In this document: one piece after another, positions 1-7,439 of the stretch
Position numbering within the stretch: position 1 is the first letter of the stretch
Layout of the letters: every line of letters begins with the position of its first letter
Origin: Candidatus Alkanophagales archaeon
GTDB taxonomy: Archaea; Halobacteriota; Syntropharchaeia; Alkanophagales; B39-G2
NCBI GenBank assembly: GCA_003661185.1
Contig: QMVQ01000020.1
Coordinates: forward strand, 1 to 13,777
DNA length: 13,777 nt
Direction: 5' to 3'
Made by a program: the position numbers and the translations under genes
Notes under the pieces: model-generated
Told to the model about the DNA's origin: nothing
Database searches by the model: none
The model's input: the letters and a program-made list of their open reading frames with translations, nothing else

Positions 1-2
1 AG

Positions 3-518
3 ATGTTTATGAAGCTTTCGGACTTGCCGAAGGAGAGGCTCGTTGCGCTCGTAGAGCATTTCGCAACGCTCGCCTTGACCCTTGACGGTCTCTGGTTCAC
101 GAGCGTAGAGGACGAGCTTGGTTTGAATACCGCTTTGAGGCTTGACGAAGAAGTTTGGGCGAAATTTGGAGAAATTGAGGGCAGGAGAATTATGCGGCTG
201 CTCGGCTCTCAGGAACGTGGTTTAAAAGCCCTCGCCGACGCCTTGGAGCACATGCAACTCGCTCACGTCAAGGGGATGAGCTACGAGGTTGAGAAGAAGG
301 GTGATTGCGTAGTCTTCACGATTACAGACTGCCGCCCGCAGAAGGCGAGAATAAGGAACGGTAGGGGCGAATTCCCATGCAAGTTCGTGGGTGTGGCATG
401 GCTTTCAAGCTTTGCGAAAGCGATAAATCCGGAAATACGAGTGGAATGCGTGCTGTGCCCGCCAGACCCGCATCCCGACGACCTATGGTGCAAATGGGTC
501 TTCAAGCTACGGGAATGA
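3..518 (+). CDS. DUF6125-like protein, possibly missing its 5' end
   Basis: This 171-residue soluble protein has no obvious membrane segment. It resembles the DUF6125 family: the opening part with LVEHFATLALTLDGLWF, a following acidic stretch, then ALRLDEEVWAKFGEIEGRRIMRLL is the pattern I associate with that family. The C-terminal end carries three cysteines in CVLCPPDPHPDDLWCKW (C-x2-C-x9-C), which could bind a metal; that is inference. No biochemical function is known to me. The first Met is at base 3, so the true start may lie before the window; Met3 (base 9) is an alternative. The stop overlaps the ATG of the next gene in an ATGA arrangement, so the two are probably translationally coupled. 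The family assignment is from memory of the motif and is moderately sure; that it is a real gene is clearer. Confidence 0.7.
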   Translation: MFMKLSDLPKERLVALVEHFATLALTLDGLWFTSVEDELGLNTALRLDEEVWAKFGEIEGRRIMRLLGSQERGLKALADALEHMQLAHVKGMSYEVEKKGDCVVFTITDCRPQKARIRNGRGEFPCKFVGVAWLSSFAKAINPEIRVECVLCPPDPHPDDLWCKWVFKLRE

Positions 519-1351
519 AAGTGTATTTGCGGAAGACGCAACGCCGAGAACGCTTCATCAAAGAATTCCTAATGCTGCACGAGAACGAGCTTTTAGGGGC
601 GAAGCGGATTTTATTGAAGCCGAACATTGTTTCTTACGAAGAATATCCAACGACGACGCATCCTGAGACGCTGGACAGTTGCTTGGAGCTCCTGCACGAG
701 CTTTTTGGCAGGCGTGCGGCGAATGGCGGAGCCGAAATCATTGTGGCGGACGGTCCTGCGCCCGACGCCGGGAACTCGCAGAAAATACTGGGGGAACATC
801 CGTTACGGGCGATATGTGCGGAGTTTGGGGTACCGCTCGTGGACTTGCTGCGGAGCAAGATGCGGAAGGTTAAAGCGAGGACTATGAGCTTCTCCATCGC
901 AGAACAAGCATTCACGTTCGACTTCATAATCTCGCTTCCGGTTTTGAAGACTCACAAGGTCGCAACGCTCACCGGGGCGCTTAAAAACCAGTTTGGCATC
1001 TTTTCCAAGAAAGATAGAGTGCTCTTCCACACGAAAATCGGGAAACGCCGCCTCAAAGACATCCACAGAGGCATCGCCGAGATTAACGCCATGGTGCGTC
1101 CGAAGATTTTCATTGTGGATGCCGTTCGCACGCTAATAAACGCAAATGAACGGCGGCACGGCGGTGTCGTCGCCGACCTCGGCTACATGCTCGCGGGCAC
1201 GCACCCTGTCGCGCTCGATGTCGTTGGCTTCTCCCTGTTAAAGAGAGTTGCGAGAGAGCTTGAAGGGATGGAGGCAGAAGGCGTGCCGCACATAAAATAC
1301 TCGGCGGAGTTGCTTGGCATGCCTCCTAAGGTGGAAGTTGTGGAGTTTTGA
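515..1351 (+). CDS. DUF362 domain protein
   Basis: A 278-residue protein with the hallmarks of DUF362 (PF04015): an early LLKPNIV motif, THPETL, an ADGPAP segment, the strongly conserved ISLPVLKTHKVATLTGALKNQ block near residues 145-165, and DIHRGIAEIN further on. Many family members carry a C-terminal ferredoxin domain; this one has no Cys clusters and ends after the core, so it is a stand-alone form. The family's biochemical role is not firmly established. I start it at the ATG at 515, which overlaps the previous stop as ATGA. The frame stays open upstream to 377, but those 46 residues overlap conserved coding sequence of the first gene and look like shadow sequence. It converges on the chelatase-like gene with a 44-base gap. 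Confidence 0.88.
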   Translation: MKVYLRKTQRRERFIKEFLMLHENELLGAKRILLKPNIVSYEEYPTTTHPETLDSCLELLHELFGRRAANGGAEIIVADGPAPDAGNSQKILGEHPLRAICAEFGVPLVDLLRSKMRKVKARTMSFSIAEQAFTFDFIISLPVLKTHKVATLTGALKNQFGIFSKKDRVLFHTKIGKRRLKDIHRGIAEINAMVRPKIFIVDAVRTLINANERRHGGVVADLGYMLAGTHPVALDVVGFSLLKRVARELEGMEAEGVPHIKYSAELLGMPPKVEVVEF

Positions 1352-1395
1352 TCTTGGTTTGACTTCACCCTTCGACTTTGGTCACACGCCCAAGG

Positions 1396-3636
1396 TCAAA
1401 TTTTTGCCCTGATTTTATCTCTGTCTTCGAGGAGCGCCTCTGCGAGTTTTGCTTCCTCTTCAATCATGATGACGTTGCCCTTTCCGATTTTGGCGATACG
1501 TTTCATAAGTTCGGGGTTCGCCGACGCCTGATTGATGCAAACCGTCGAAAGGGTAATGCCTTTTTTCACAGTTTTTATGGCTTCACGGATGGCAAAGCGT
1601 TCGGGCGACGGGTCGGGGGCGGTGGCATCGCCGTCTGAGATTAAGATGATGTGCCTTGCCGCTGAGCTTTTTTTACGTCGCAGGAGCATCTCGCGAGCCT
1701 TCCTGATGCCGTAGCCGATGTTCGTGAAAGCATTTTCGTGAAGGTCGAGCTCGATGACTGCCTTCATCACCCTATAAGGATTGTCAGTGACGTCAATGAC
1801 CTCCTCCGCCAGATTCGAAAACGAGACGACGCCAACCTTGTCCTTATACCGCAGGCTCGAAAGCGCGAGGGCGCCCGCCGCTTCCTTCGCGTACCACAGC
1901 TTCTCAAGCTCCGCCATTGTCCCCGAAAGGTCGATTGCGAGCACGATGTAGAGCTGCGTCCTTATGTCTCGAACTTGCACCCTAATGTCATCTCTTGTGA
2001 TTTCCATCCTTCGGTTTCTGATGGCTTCCCGCATAGTGTCCTTGAGCGAGATATCCTTGTAGCGGTCGCCGAGATGATACTTGCGGACCCCGACCACACG
2101 CCCCTCGCCGAGCGTGGATTTTTTGCCCGTGCTGTGCCGCCCGTAGCCGAAGACACGAGCGCCACTCACGCTCCTTGGGAACAGCGACTCCAACAAAATG
2201 ATAATGCCCCGCTTCCCAATGACGAGCCCCTCTCGGCTCTTCTCGAGGATCCCTAAATCCTCAAGCGTCTCAAGGGTCTCATCGAGCGCACGCGCCTCAA
2301 GCTCCCGCACGAGCTGCTGCATCCGCTCCCGCAGCTTCCTTGCCTCCTCTATCTCCGCAAGCAGCACCTCAGTCAGCTCTTCCCGCTCCTTTTCTAACGC
2401 TTCTTCCTCAAGTTCCTTGTAAATTTTCTGGTAGAGTTTTGCGAGCTGCGACTCCGGATACCTCTTTATCCGCTTCAGCAAGATGTCGTAAAACCCGTAT
2501 TTCAAGGGTCTGCGCACTCTGTCCTCCTTCGCAATCTCGAGCGCAATAGCCACGACATCGTCTCTGCTGAGCGCCACTCTCCGCTTCTTCCCCAACTCCA
2601 AAATTTCGTCCACGATTTCCGAGATTACCTCGTCAGGCGTCCTTGAGGACGCATAGTCATAAAGCTGAATCCGGTGCGGCAGCGCAAACAACGCAACCTC
2701 CTTGACGTCCGCAGCCTCGATAGGACGCCCGCACACCACAGGATAAACGTCGAGGAGTTCCGCAAAGCTGATGCCTGCCCGCACGCTTGCTCCCCTTTTA
2801 ACCTCGGGGTGCATTCTCGTCCTGTGCAGGATTTCCGTCACCTTGTCAAGAGCTTCGCTGCGTGTTATGCCTCCTTCTTTCAGCTCTGCGCCCTCAACGT
2901 CTTCAAACCTGAACGTCTCTCTAAATTCCGCCTTTTCCTCAATGACCTCTTTTTCCTTCACCTCGTCCTCGATGTAGCCGAGCCTGATGACGTCAAAATG
3001 ATCAATAATGTCGGTGGGCAGCGTCTGGAAAACTTCCTCGGTGCCAGTCGCAATTATCAAAACGTCAAGTGGAATCGGCTCGTCAAAGTGCCCTGTTGTG
3101 ACCGTATCGCCTTCTAACGCCTGCATCAGGACGTTCACGGCACGCTCTTGCATCCTGTCTATGAAATCCAGCACGAGAATTCCGTGATTCGCTCGCAACG
3201 CCTTCCCGGGCACGAAAGACTTGACGCTCAGCGTCCCGTATTTCAACGCCGCCTCGGGGTCTATGTCGCCGATTAGATCCTCAGGCACGAGTTCCGGGCT
3301 CCCTTGCACACGCACGACTCGCCCCTCCGGGCTTAAAACGACGGTCTCCTTTTCCCGTGCCTGCGAGCACCACGGACAGCCCTCGTCGTCAGGATAACTC
3401 CGAATTGGGCAGTTCTTCACCACAATCCTTGGCGATAGCAACCTCGCAATCCGCAATGCCAACGTCGTCTTCCCACTCCCTGGCGGTCCTACGAGTAAAA
3501 TGTGGTGCCCGGAGAGCAGCGATGAGATGAAATTCGTTTTTACCTCCTCGTCCAGCACCAACCCCTCGAAGAGCTTAGCTTTTGCGGCGTCTACGTCCCT
3601 AAGAATCTCGTTTTTTATTTCGTCCCGCACCTTCAT
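1396..3636 (-). CDS. ChlI/ChlD-type fused AAA+ and VWA chelatase-like ATPase
   Basis: A 746-residue fusion. The N-terminal AAA+ domain has Walker A GPPGSGKT (residues 50-57), a Cys insertion (C76, C87, C90 in NCPIRSYPDDEGCPWC), a Walker B-like LVLDFID (154-160) and a sensor-2-like SVRAGISF. A charged, probably coiled-coil linker (about 400-455) follows, then a basic region and a C-terminal VWA domain with MIDAS residues DLSGT (569-573), a Thr near 638 and SDGD (667-670). This order matches magnesium/cobalt chelatase I plus D subunits, which power metal insertion into tetrapyrroles with a large CobN/ChlH subunit. No such subunit is here, so the substrate is open; other MoxR/VWA remodelling roles are possible. 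The Walker B Glu is replaced by Phe158. I chose the ATG at 3636, with AGGAG 8 bases upstream; an in-frame TTG at 3663 would add nine residues. It is the last gene of the minus-strand run. Confidence 0.87.
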   Translation of the reverse strand: MKVRDEIKNEILRDVDAAKAKLFEGLVLDEEVKTNFISSLLSGHHILLVGPPGSGKTTLALRIARLLSPRIVVKNCPIRSYPDDEGCPWCSQAREKETVVLSPEGRVVRVQGSPELVPEDLIGDIDPEAALKYGTLSVKSFVPGKALRANHGILVLDFIDRMQERAVNVLMQALEGDTVTTGHFDEPIPLDVLIIATGTEEVFQTLPTDIIDHFDVIRLGYIEDEVKEKEVIEEKAEFRETFRFEDVEGAELKEGGITRSEALDKVTEILHRTRMHPEVKRGASVRAGISFAELLDVYPVVCGRPIEAADVKEVALFALPHRIQLYDYASSRTPDEVISEIVDEILELGKKRRVALSRDDVVAIALEIAKEDRVRRPLKYGFYDILLKRIKRYPESQLAKLYQKIYKELEEEALEKEREELTEVLLAEIEEARKLRERMQQLVRELEARALDETLETLEDLGILEKSREGLVIGKRGIIILLESLFPRSVSGARVFGYGRHSTGKKSTLGEGRVVGVRKYHLGDRYKDISLKDTMREAIRNRRMEITRDDIRVQVRDIRTQLYIVLAIDLSGTMAELEKLWYAKEAAGALALSSLRYKDKVGVVSFSNLAEEVIDVTDNPYRVMKAVIELDLHENAFTNIGYGIRKAREMLLRRKKSSAARHIILISDGDATAPDPSPERFAIREAIKTVKKGITLSTVCINQASANPELMKRIAKIGKGNVIMIEEEAKLAEALLEDRDKIRAKI

Positions 3637-3664
3637 GCTCGTCGCTCCTATGTTCGTTCTCAAA

Positions 3665-4582
3665 CTATAAACTTCCAGCGTAAAACGGCGCCCTCCGACT
3701 TGCGGCGAGCTTCAACTTCGCCTTTATTTCCTCCTCGTCGGTGCTGTTTATCCGCACGAGGTTGTCATTCCTGAGCAGGCAGGGCTTTAACCGCCCATCT
3801 GACGTCACTCTGAGCCGTGTGCAGTTCTTGCAGAACTCGGTGTTGTCCATCGGGCGCACGACCTCGACCTCAACACCGTCCACAACGTAGATGCGGCGGC
3901 GATGCAGCTTCCTCGTGATTGCCGCAGAGGCTACGGCTCGGAGGCGATGCTCGACCTCGGAAAAGTCTACGGCAAATTCTTTGAGGTCGCCTTTGAAATC
4001 CATAAGCTCTATAAGCTGCAGCTTCACGACGCCGTCTCTGCTGCACTCACGCACAAACTCCATCATCTTCGGAACTTCATCATCGTTCACGCCACGTAGG
4101 AGCACCATGTTGAGTTTCACGGGCGTCAGCCCCGCTTCGACTGCCGCCACGACCCCATCGAGCACTTTTTGAAGGTTTCCTTTGGTTCCGGTTATGAAGT
4201 CGTATTTCTCTTCGTTCAGCGTGTCGAGGCTTATATTCACCCGCCGCAGACCGGCGGCAGCGAGCTTTTTTGCATATTTGCGGAGGAGCACGCCGTTTGT
4301 CGTCATGGAAACGTCGCTGAGACCCTTAGGAAGTGATGCAACGATGTCAACGAAGTCCGCCCGCATTAAAGGCTCACCGCCTGAAAATTTCACCTTGCGC
4401 ACGCCGAAGTGCTTGAGCGCTACGCTGACGATTGCTGCTGCCATTTCCACGCTTATTTCCCCCTTAGGGTCGAGCGGCTCGCCCTCGTTATGGCAGTAAA
4501 AGCACCTGAGGTTGCACCGTCTCGTCACTGAGAACCGCAAGCTCCTGATTTCTCGCCCGTATCTGTCCACGAGCTTTTCCAT
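3665..4582 (-). CDS. moaA: GTP 3',8-cyclase MoaA
   Basis: A 305-residue radical SAM enzyme for the first step of molybdopterin synthesis, converting GTP to 3',8-cyclo-7,8-dihydro-GTP. The SAM-binding cluster motif is C23-x3-C27-x2-C30, followed by SGGEP (67-71). The second, substrate-binding 4Fe-4S cluster motif is C251-x2-C254-x13-C268 inside FCKNCTRLRVTSDGRLKPCL, which separates MoaA from related peptide-modifying radical SAM proteins. Length is normal for archaeal MoaA. The protein ends in FYAGSL rather than the C-terminal Gly-Gly of bacterial MoaA. No MoaC partner is in the window. The ATG has no well-spaced Shine-Dalgarno site, but a TATA-like box centred 28 bases upstream suggests a leaderless or near-leaderless transcript. 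The chelatase-like gene starts 28 bases after its stop. Confidence 0.95.
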   Translation of the reverse strand: MEKLVDRYGREIRSLRFSVTRRCNLRCFYCHNEGEPLDPKGEISVEMAAAIVSVALKHFGVRKVKFSGGEPLMRADFVDIVASLPKGLSDVSMTTNGVLLRKYAKKLAAAGLRRVNISLDTLNEEKYDFITGTKGNLQKVLDGVVAAVEAGLTPVKLNMVLLRGVNDDEVPKMMEFVRECSRDGVVKLQLIELMDFKGDLKEFAVDFSEVEHRLRAVASAAITRKLHRRRIYVVDGVEVEVVRPMDNTEFCKNCTRLRVTSDGRLKPCLLRNDNLVRINSTDEEEIKAKLKLAASRRAPFYAGSL

Positions 4583-4605
4583 CCTCTTTCTTTCCCACTC
4601 GGAAG

Positions 4606-4616
4606 TTTTAAAATAG
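4606..4616 (-). promoter_or_regulatory. TATA-like box before moaA
   Basis: On the minus strand this reads CTATTTTAAAA. Its centre lies about 28 bases before the A of the moaA start codon, the usual archaeal TATA-to-transcription-start distance, so transcription could begin at or next to the ATG. It sits in the 42-base gap after the creatininase-family gene and would give moaA and the chelatase-like gene their own transcript. This is inferred from position and composition only. Confidence 0.4.
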
Positions 4617-4624
4617 GTATGTTA

Positions 4625-5338
4625 CTAAACTCGAAAACTCTTAATGATTTTAGCAGCTTCTTTCACGATGAGCGTCACTATTTTCTCTCCTTTCTCTCTC
4701 GTTGCTTTTGTGGCGTCGCCCATCACGCCGCTGTTGAGAAATTCACGGGGATTCTTCACGACGACACCCTCCGGCATTTCAGGATGCTCGCAAACCGCCC
4801 GCTCCGTCCTCACGGGCTGCCCAAAATACAACATGATCGAAGTCTCAACCTCGCCAGCGTGCATGTCCTGATCGTCCTCCAGCCCCAGTTCCGCACGCCC
4901 CTTTGAGACGATAACGGCGATGTTGATGATTGCGACGTGTGCATCCTCGTGGCGGGCGGAAAATTCGTGCGCCGCAAGCTCGATGGCGGCGAGCTGCATC
5001 GCCCCAAGATGTCCGGGCAGGAACACAAAGTTGCGGAAGCCATGTGAATATAAGCTCTCACAGACTTCAAGGAGTAGCCGCCGGACGGTCTCGACACTCA
5101 CGCCGAGCGTCCCCGGAAACGGCAGCGTCGAGCGATGGACACCGTAGCTTAGCGGCGGTGTGACCACCGCCCTCACCTCTGCCGCAACCCGTCTCGCAAG
5201 CTCGTATGCTATTATCGTGTCGGTGGCGAGCGGCAGGTGATAACCATGCTCCTCGGTGGAGCCGCAGGGTATGATCACGGTCCTCGTCGTCTTCAGTACA
5301 GCTTCAACCTCGTCCCATGTCATCCTTTCAAGTAACAT
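4625..5338 (-). CDS. Creatininase-family amidohydrolase
   Basis: A 237-residue soluble protein of the creatininase family (PF02633). The N-terminal motif PCGSTEEHGYHLPLATDT holds the expected metal ligands E29, H31 and D40; PGHLGAM holds H110; HAGEVETS holds the conserved Glu at 165. The common GHGGN loop is altered to GHLGA here. Family members include creatininase, the archaeal deformylase ArfB of riboflavin/F420 synthesis, and MftE, a peptidase acting beside a radical SAM enzyme. I cannot tell which applies. An ArfB-like role fits an archaeon; the MoaA neighbour is probably not an MftC-type partner because it has the MoaA second-cluster motif. The start at 5338 has GAGGTG 8 bases upstream. 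It follows the adenosyltransferase gene by 18 bases, so the two are likely co-transcribed. Confidence 0.88.
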   Translation of the reverse strand: MLLERMTWDEVEAVLKTTRTVIIPCGSTEEHGYHLPLATDTIIAYELARRVAAEVRAVVTPPLSYGVHRSTLPFPGTLGVSVETVRRLLLEVCESLYSHGFRNFVFLPGHLGAMQLAAIELAAHEFSARHEDAHVAIINIAVIVSKGRAELGLEDDQDMHAGEVETSIMLYFGQPVRTERAVCEHPEMPEGVVVKNPREFLNSGVMGDATKATREKGEKIVTLIVKEAAKIIKSFRV

Positions 5339-5356
5339 CCTTCCGTCACCTCGCTT

Positions 5357-5884
5357 TCAGTACTCAATCCCTTTCCTCGCCGTCAATCCTCTCTCGAACG
5401 GGTGTTTCACCATGCGCATCTCTGTGACGTAATCGCTCAGTTCCATGATTTTCGGCGACGCATAACGCCCGGTGAGCACAAGCTCCACGCCCTCGGGCTT
5501 GCTTTTTATCAACTCGACGACTGCCTCCTCGTCCACCAAGCCGAAATATACGGCCATGTTTATCTCATCGAGGATAACCACGTCGTATCTACCGCTCTGT
5601 ATCGCTTCCTTTGCATATTTCAAGCCATATCCCGCAGAAAGCTCATCTATCTTTTTTGCATGATGCCTCACGAAGCCAGCACCAAACTGCACTATGGTGA
5701 AGTTTTTAATCCTTTGCGCTGCGATTATTTCTCCATATTCACTGTGCTCGACCCCTTTTATGAACTGAACCATGAAGACGCGCATACCATGCCCGAGCGC
5801 ACGGAGCGCCAGCCCTAGGGCTGCGGAGGTCTTCCCTTTACCATCTCCAGTGTAAACGTGCACGCACCCCTTTTCCAATCTCAT
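5357..5884 (-). CDS. cobO: Corrinoid adenosyltransferase (CobA/CobO/BtuR type)
   Basis: A 175-residue P-loop enzyme that moves the 5'-deoxyadenosyl group of ATP to the cobalt of cob(I)alamin or cobinamide, giving the coenzyme B12 form. The P-loop GDGKGKTS is at residues 13-20 and the Walker B-like VVILDEINMA at 102-111; the family-typical VLTGRYA and the C-terminal EMRMVKHPFERGLTARKGIEY-type ending are present. Length fits the family. The start codon overlaps the upstream MTA phosphorylase stop as ATGA, so translation is probably coupled. In many archaea this step serves both de novo synthesis and salvage of corrinoids. Together with sirC elsewhere in the window it supports a corrinoid- or tetrapyrrole-making organism. 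The PduO and EutT families are excluded by the P-loop. Confidence 0.95.
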   Translation of the reverse strand: MRLEKGCVHVYTGDGKGKTSAALGLALRALGHGMRVFMVQFIKGVEHSEYGEIIAAQRIKNFTIVQFGAGFVRHHAKKIDELSAGYGLKYAKEAIQSGRYDVVILDEINMAVYFGLVDEEAVVELIKSKPEGVELVLTGRYASPKIMELSDYVTEMRMVKHPFERGLTARKGIEY

Positions 5885-6735
5885 TTCAAGTATTTCCCAA
5901 CAAGCGGCTTTAACCTCTCAAGGACATCCGACGGGATATGCTCCTTGGCGGTGACTATTGCGTCTTTTAGAGCGTTGCCGCATTCGCACTTCCGCTCCAT
6001 AGGTATCTGCGGGATTGCTTCCCGTAGCACGGCTTTCACTGCCTGCTCGTTCTTGCGCAGGTTTTCGAGGATTAATTCCGCCGAAACTTCTTCTTCGCCC
6101 GTCCGCCAAACGTCATAGTCCGTGACGGCAGCGACCATCGCATAACAAATCTCAGCTTCCCTCGCGAGCTTCGCCTCCGGGATTGCGGTCATGCCGATGA
6201 TGTCAAAGCCCATCTTCCTGTAAAATTCGGACTCCGCCCTTGTCGAGAACTGCGGACCTTCGATGCAGACATAAGTGCCGCTGCGGTGCACTCTATGTCC
6301 AAGCTGCTCAATGACGTCCGCAAGAATGGCGGAAAGCTCCGGGCAGAAAGGATCTGCAAAGCCGACGTGCACGACGATTCCGCCCTCAAAGAAAGTGCTT
6401 TTGCGGAACTTTGTCCTGTCGAAGATCTGGTTAGGAACAACGAGGTCGAGCGGGCGGATTTCCTCTTTGAGACTGCCGACTGCCGATGCTGCAATGATGC
6501 AGGAGACGCCAAGCTTTTTCAGTGCAAAGATGTTCGCCCTTGCGTTTATTTCCGTCGGCGATATTCGATGCCCGACGCCATGCCGTGAGATGAACGCTAT
6601 TTTTCGTCCGGCATACTCGCCGACGACTGCTTCGGCGACGCCGAAGGGTGTTTCGACCTCGACGTTTTCACGAGCGGAGAACATCTCGACGTCGTAAATC
6701 CCACTGCCGCCGATTATCGCAATTTCGGCTCGCAT
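5881..6735 (-). CDS. mtnP: S-methyl-5'-thioadenosine phosphorylase
   Basis: A 284-residue phosphorylase that splits methylthioadenosine into adenine and methylthioribose-1-phosphate. The family motifs appear in order: IIGGSGIYD (7-15), SRHGVGHRISP (50-60), SAVGSL (84-89), CIEGPQFSTRAES (157-169), GMTAIPEAKLAREAEICYA (181-199) and TDYDVW (205-210). The Asp residues in TDYD favour 6-aminopurine nucleosides over guanosine-type substrates, although some archaeal homologues prefer methylthioinosine, so the exact base is uncertain. A C250-x-C252 pair near the C-terminus resembles the CxC motif described in heat-stable archaeal relatives. It is the first gene of the minus-strand run. A TATA-like box lies about 28 bases before the ATG, and a GGGGA stretch lies just upstream. 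Such enzymes may also cleave 5'-deoxyadenosine made by radical SAM enzymes such as the downstream MoaA. Confidence 0.94.
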   Translation of the reverse strand: MRAEIAIIGGSGIYDVEMFSARENVEVETPFGVAEAVVGEYAGRKIAFISRHGVGHRISPTEINARANIFALKKLGVSCIIAASAVGSLKEEIRPLDLVVPNQIFDRTKFRKSTFFEGGIVVHVGFADPFCPELSAILADVIEQLGHRVHRSGTYVCIEGPQFSTRAESEFYRKMGFDIIGMTAIPEAKLAREAEICYAMVAAVTDYDVWRTGEEEVSAELILENLRKNEQAVKAVLREAIPQIPMERKCECGNALKDAIVTAKEHIPSDVLERLKPLVGKYLK

Positions 6736-6755
6736 TCTAATCCCCAGTCAAACTT

Positions 6756-6785
6756 GTTTTATTTATGTTTAACACAGTTTAAATA
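6756..6785. promoter_or_regulatory. Divergent promoter region between mtnP and the DUF429 gene
   Basis: This AT-rich patch sits in the gap between two divergent genes. On the minus strand ATAAATAA (about 6759-6766) is centred roughly 28 bases before the mtnP ATG. On the plus strand TTTAAATA (6778-6785) is centred about 23 bases before the ATG at 6804. Both match the position of archaeal TATA boxes for transcripts with no or very short leaders. The call rests on composition and spacing. Confidence 0.45.
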
Positions 6786-6803
6786 CTCTTAGTGCTCATT
6801 TTT

Positions 6804-7439
6804 ATGTTGGAGGCAAGACCAAAAAAGCTTATGCGTGTTCTGGGGATCGACCTCGCAGGCGGCGAGAGCCGCACTACCGGACTCTGCTTGCTGCTCGTTG
6901 GGGGTGACTCCGAGCGGTGTGTGGCGGAAGTTCTGATGCTGAAGTCGATGCGGACTGACGCCGAAATCTTGGACTTTGTGGTAACGAGTCGCCCGAAGGT
7001 CATAGCTGTGGACGCACCGCTTTCCTTCCACGGCGAGCCCTACAGGGACTGCGACGTCGAGCTTCGTAAGTATTGCAGGCTTTTGCCCTTGACGTTCTAC
7101 GGGATGCGGGTGCTGGCGGAGCGGGGGATACGGCTTTCGGACGCCATGCGGGAGAGAACTGGCGCTGAGATCATAGAGGTATATCCTTACGCCTCTGCAA
7201 GATTTCTCGGCATAAATGGCGTGAACGACCTGAAAAAATTCATAAGCTTTGAAGAAGAGAAGGTTAAAAACAAACATGAGCTTGACGCGGCTCTTTGCGG
7301 CTTGACCGCAGCTTTCTACCTTAAAGGTAAGTATAAAGCCTTTGGCAAGCAGGATAAGTTGATAGTGCCTTTCATCGGATTTCTCCGTGACCTCCTCTCC
7401 CCATTAAAAGGGGGAGCATCCTTCTCCTACCACAGGTGA
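6804..7439 (+). CDS. DUF429 protein with a C-terminus rewritten by the inserted element
   Basis: A 211-residue protein of the DUF429 family (PF04250), predicted to have an RNase H-like fold; no function is established. Supporting motifs are VLGIDLAG near the start, KVIAVDAPLSF in the middle, IEVYPYAS, and NKHELDAALCGLTAAFYLKG toward the end. The start is uncertain: ATG at 6804 fits a leaderless transcript, while ATG at 6831 (MRVLGIDLAG) fits the usual family start but is 17 bases from the GGAGG at 6809. The last 17 or so codons, from about 7387, lie inside the right end of the IS605-type element and antisense to the last 36 bases of tnpB, so the tail after IVPFIGFL is probably not native. The core looks complete, so the protein may still fold. 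Confidence 0.85.
   Translation: MLEARPKKLMRVLGIDLAGGESRTTGLCLLLVGGDSERCVAEVLMLKSMRTDAEILDFVVTSRPKVIAVDAPLSFHGEPYRDCDVELRKYCRLLPLTFYGMRVLAERGIRLSDAMRERTGAEIIEVYPYASARFLGINGVNDLKKFISFEEEKVKNKHELDAALCGLTAAFYLKGKYKAFGKQDKLIVPFIGFLRDLLSPLKGGASFSYHR

Noticed and set aside
377..514. N-terminal extension of the DUF362 gene by 46 residues
   Set aside because: It overlaps conserved codons of the preceding gene in another frame, shows no family similarity, and the ATG at 515 forms a normal ATGA overlap.
1352..1395. Possible terminator between convergent genes (CTTGG and CCAAG arms)
   Set aside because: The arms are only five bases with a loop of over 30, and no T-rich tract follows.
2674..3117. 147-codon open frame on the plus strand
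   Set aside because: It is antisense to the AAA+ domain of the chelatase-like gene and has no recognisable motif.
5402..5818. 138-codon open frame on the plus strand
   Set aside because: It is antisense to cobO, matches no family and has no start signals.
6792..6803. GTG at 6792 as start of the DUF429 gene
   Set aside because: It lies only a few bases after the TATA-like box, upstream of any plausible transcription start.
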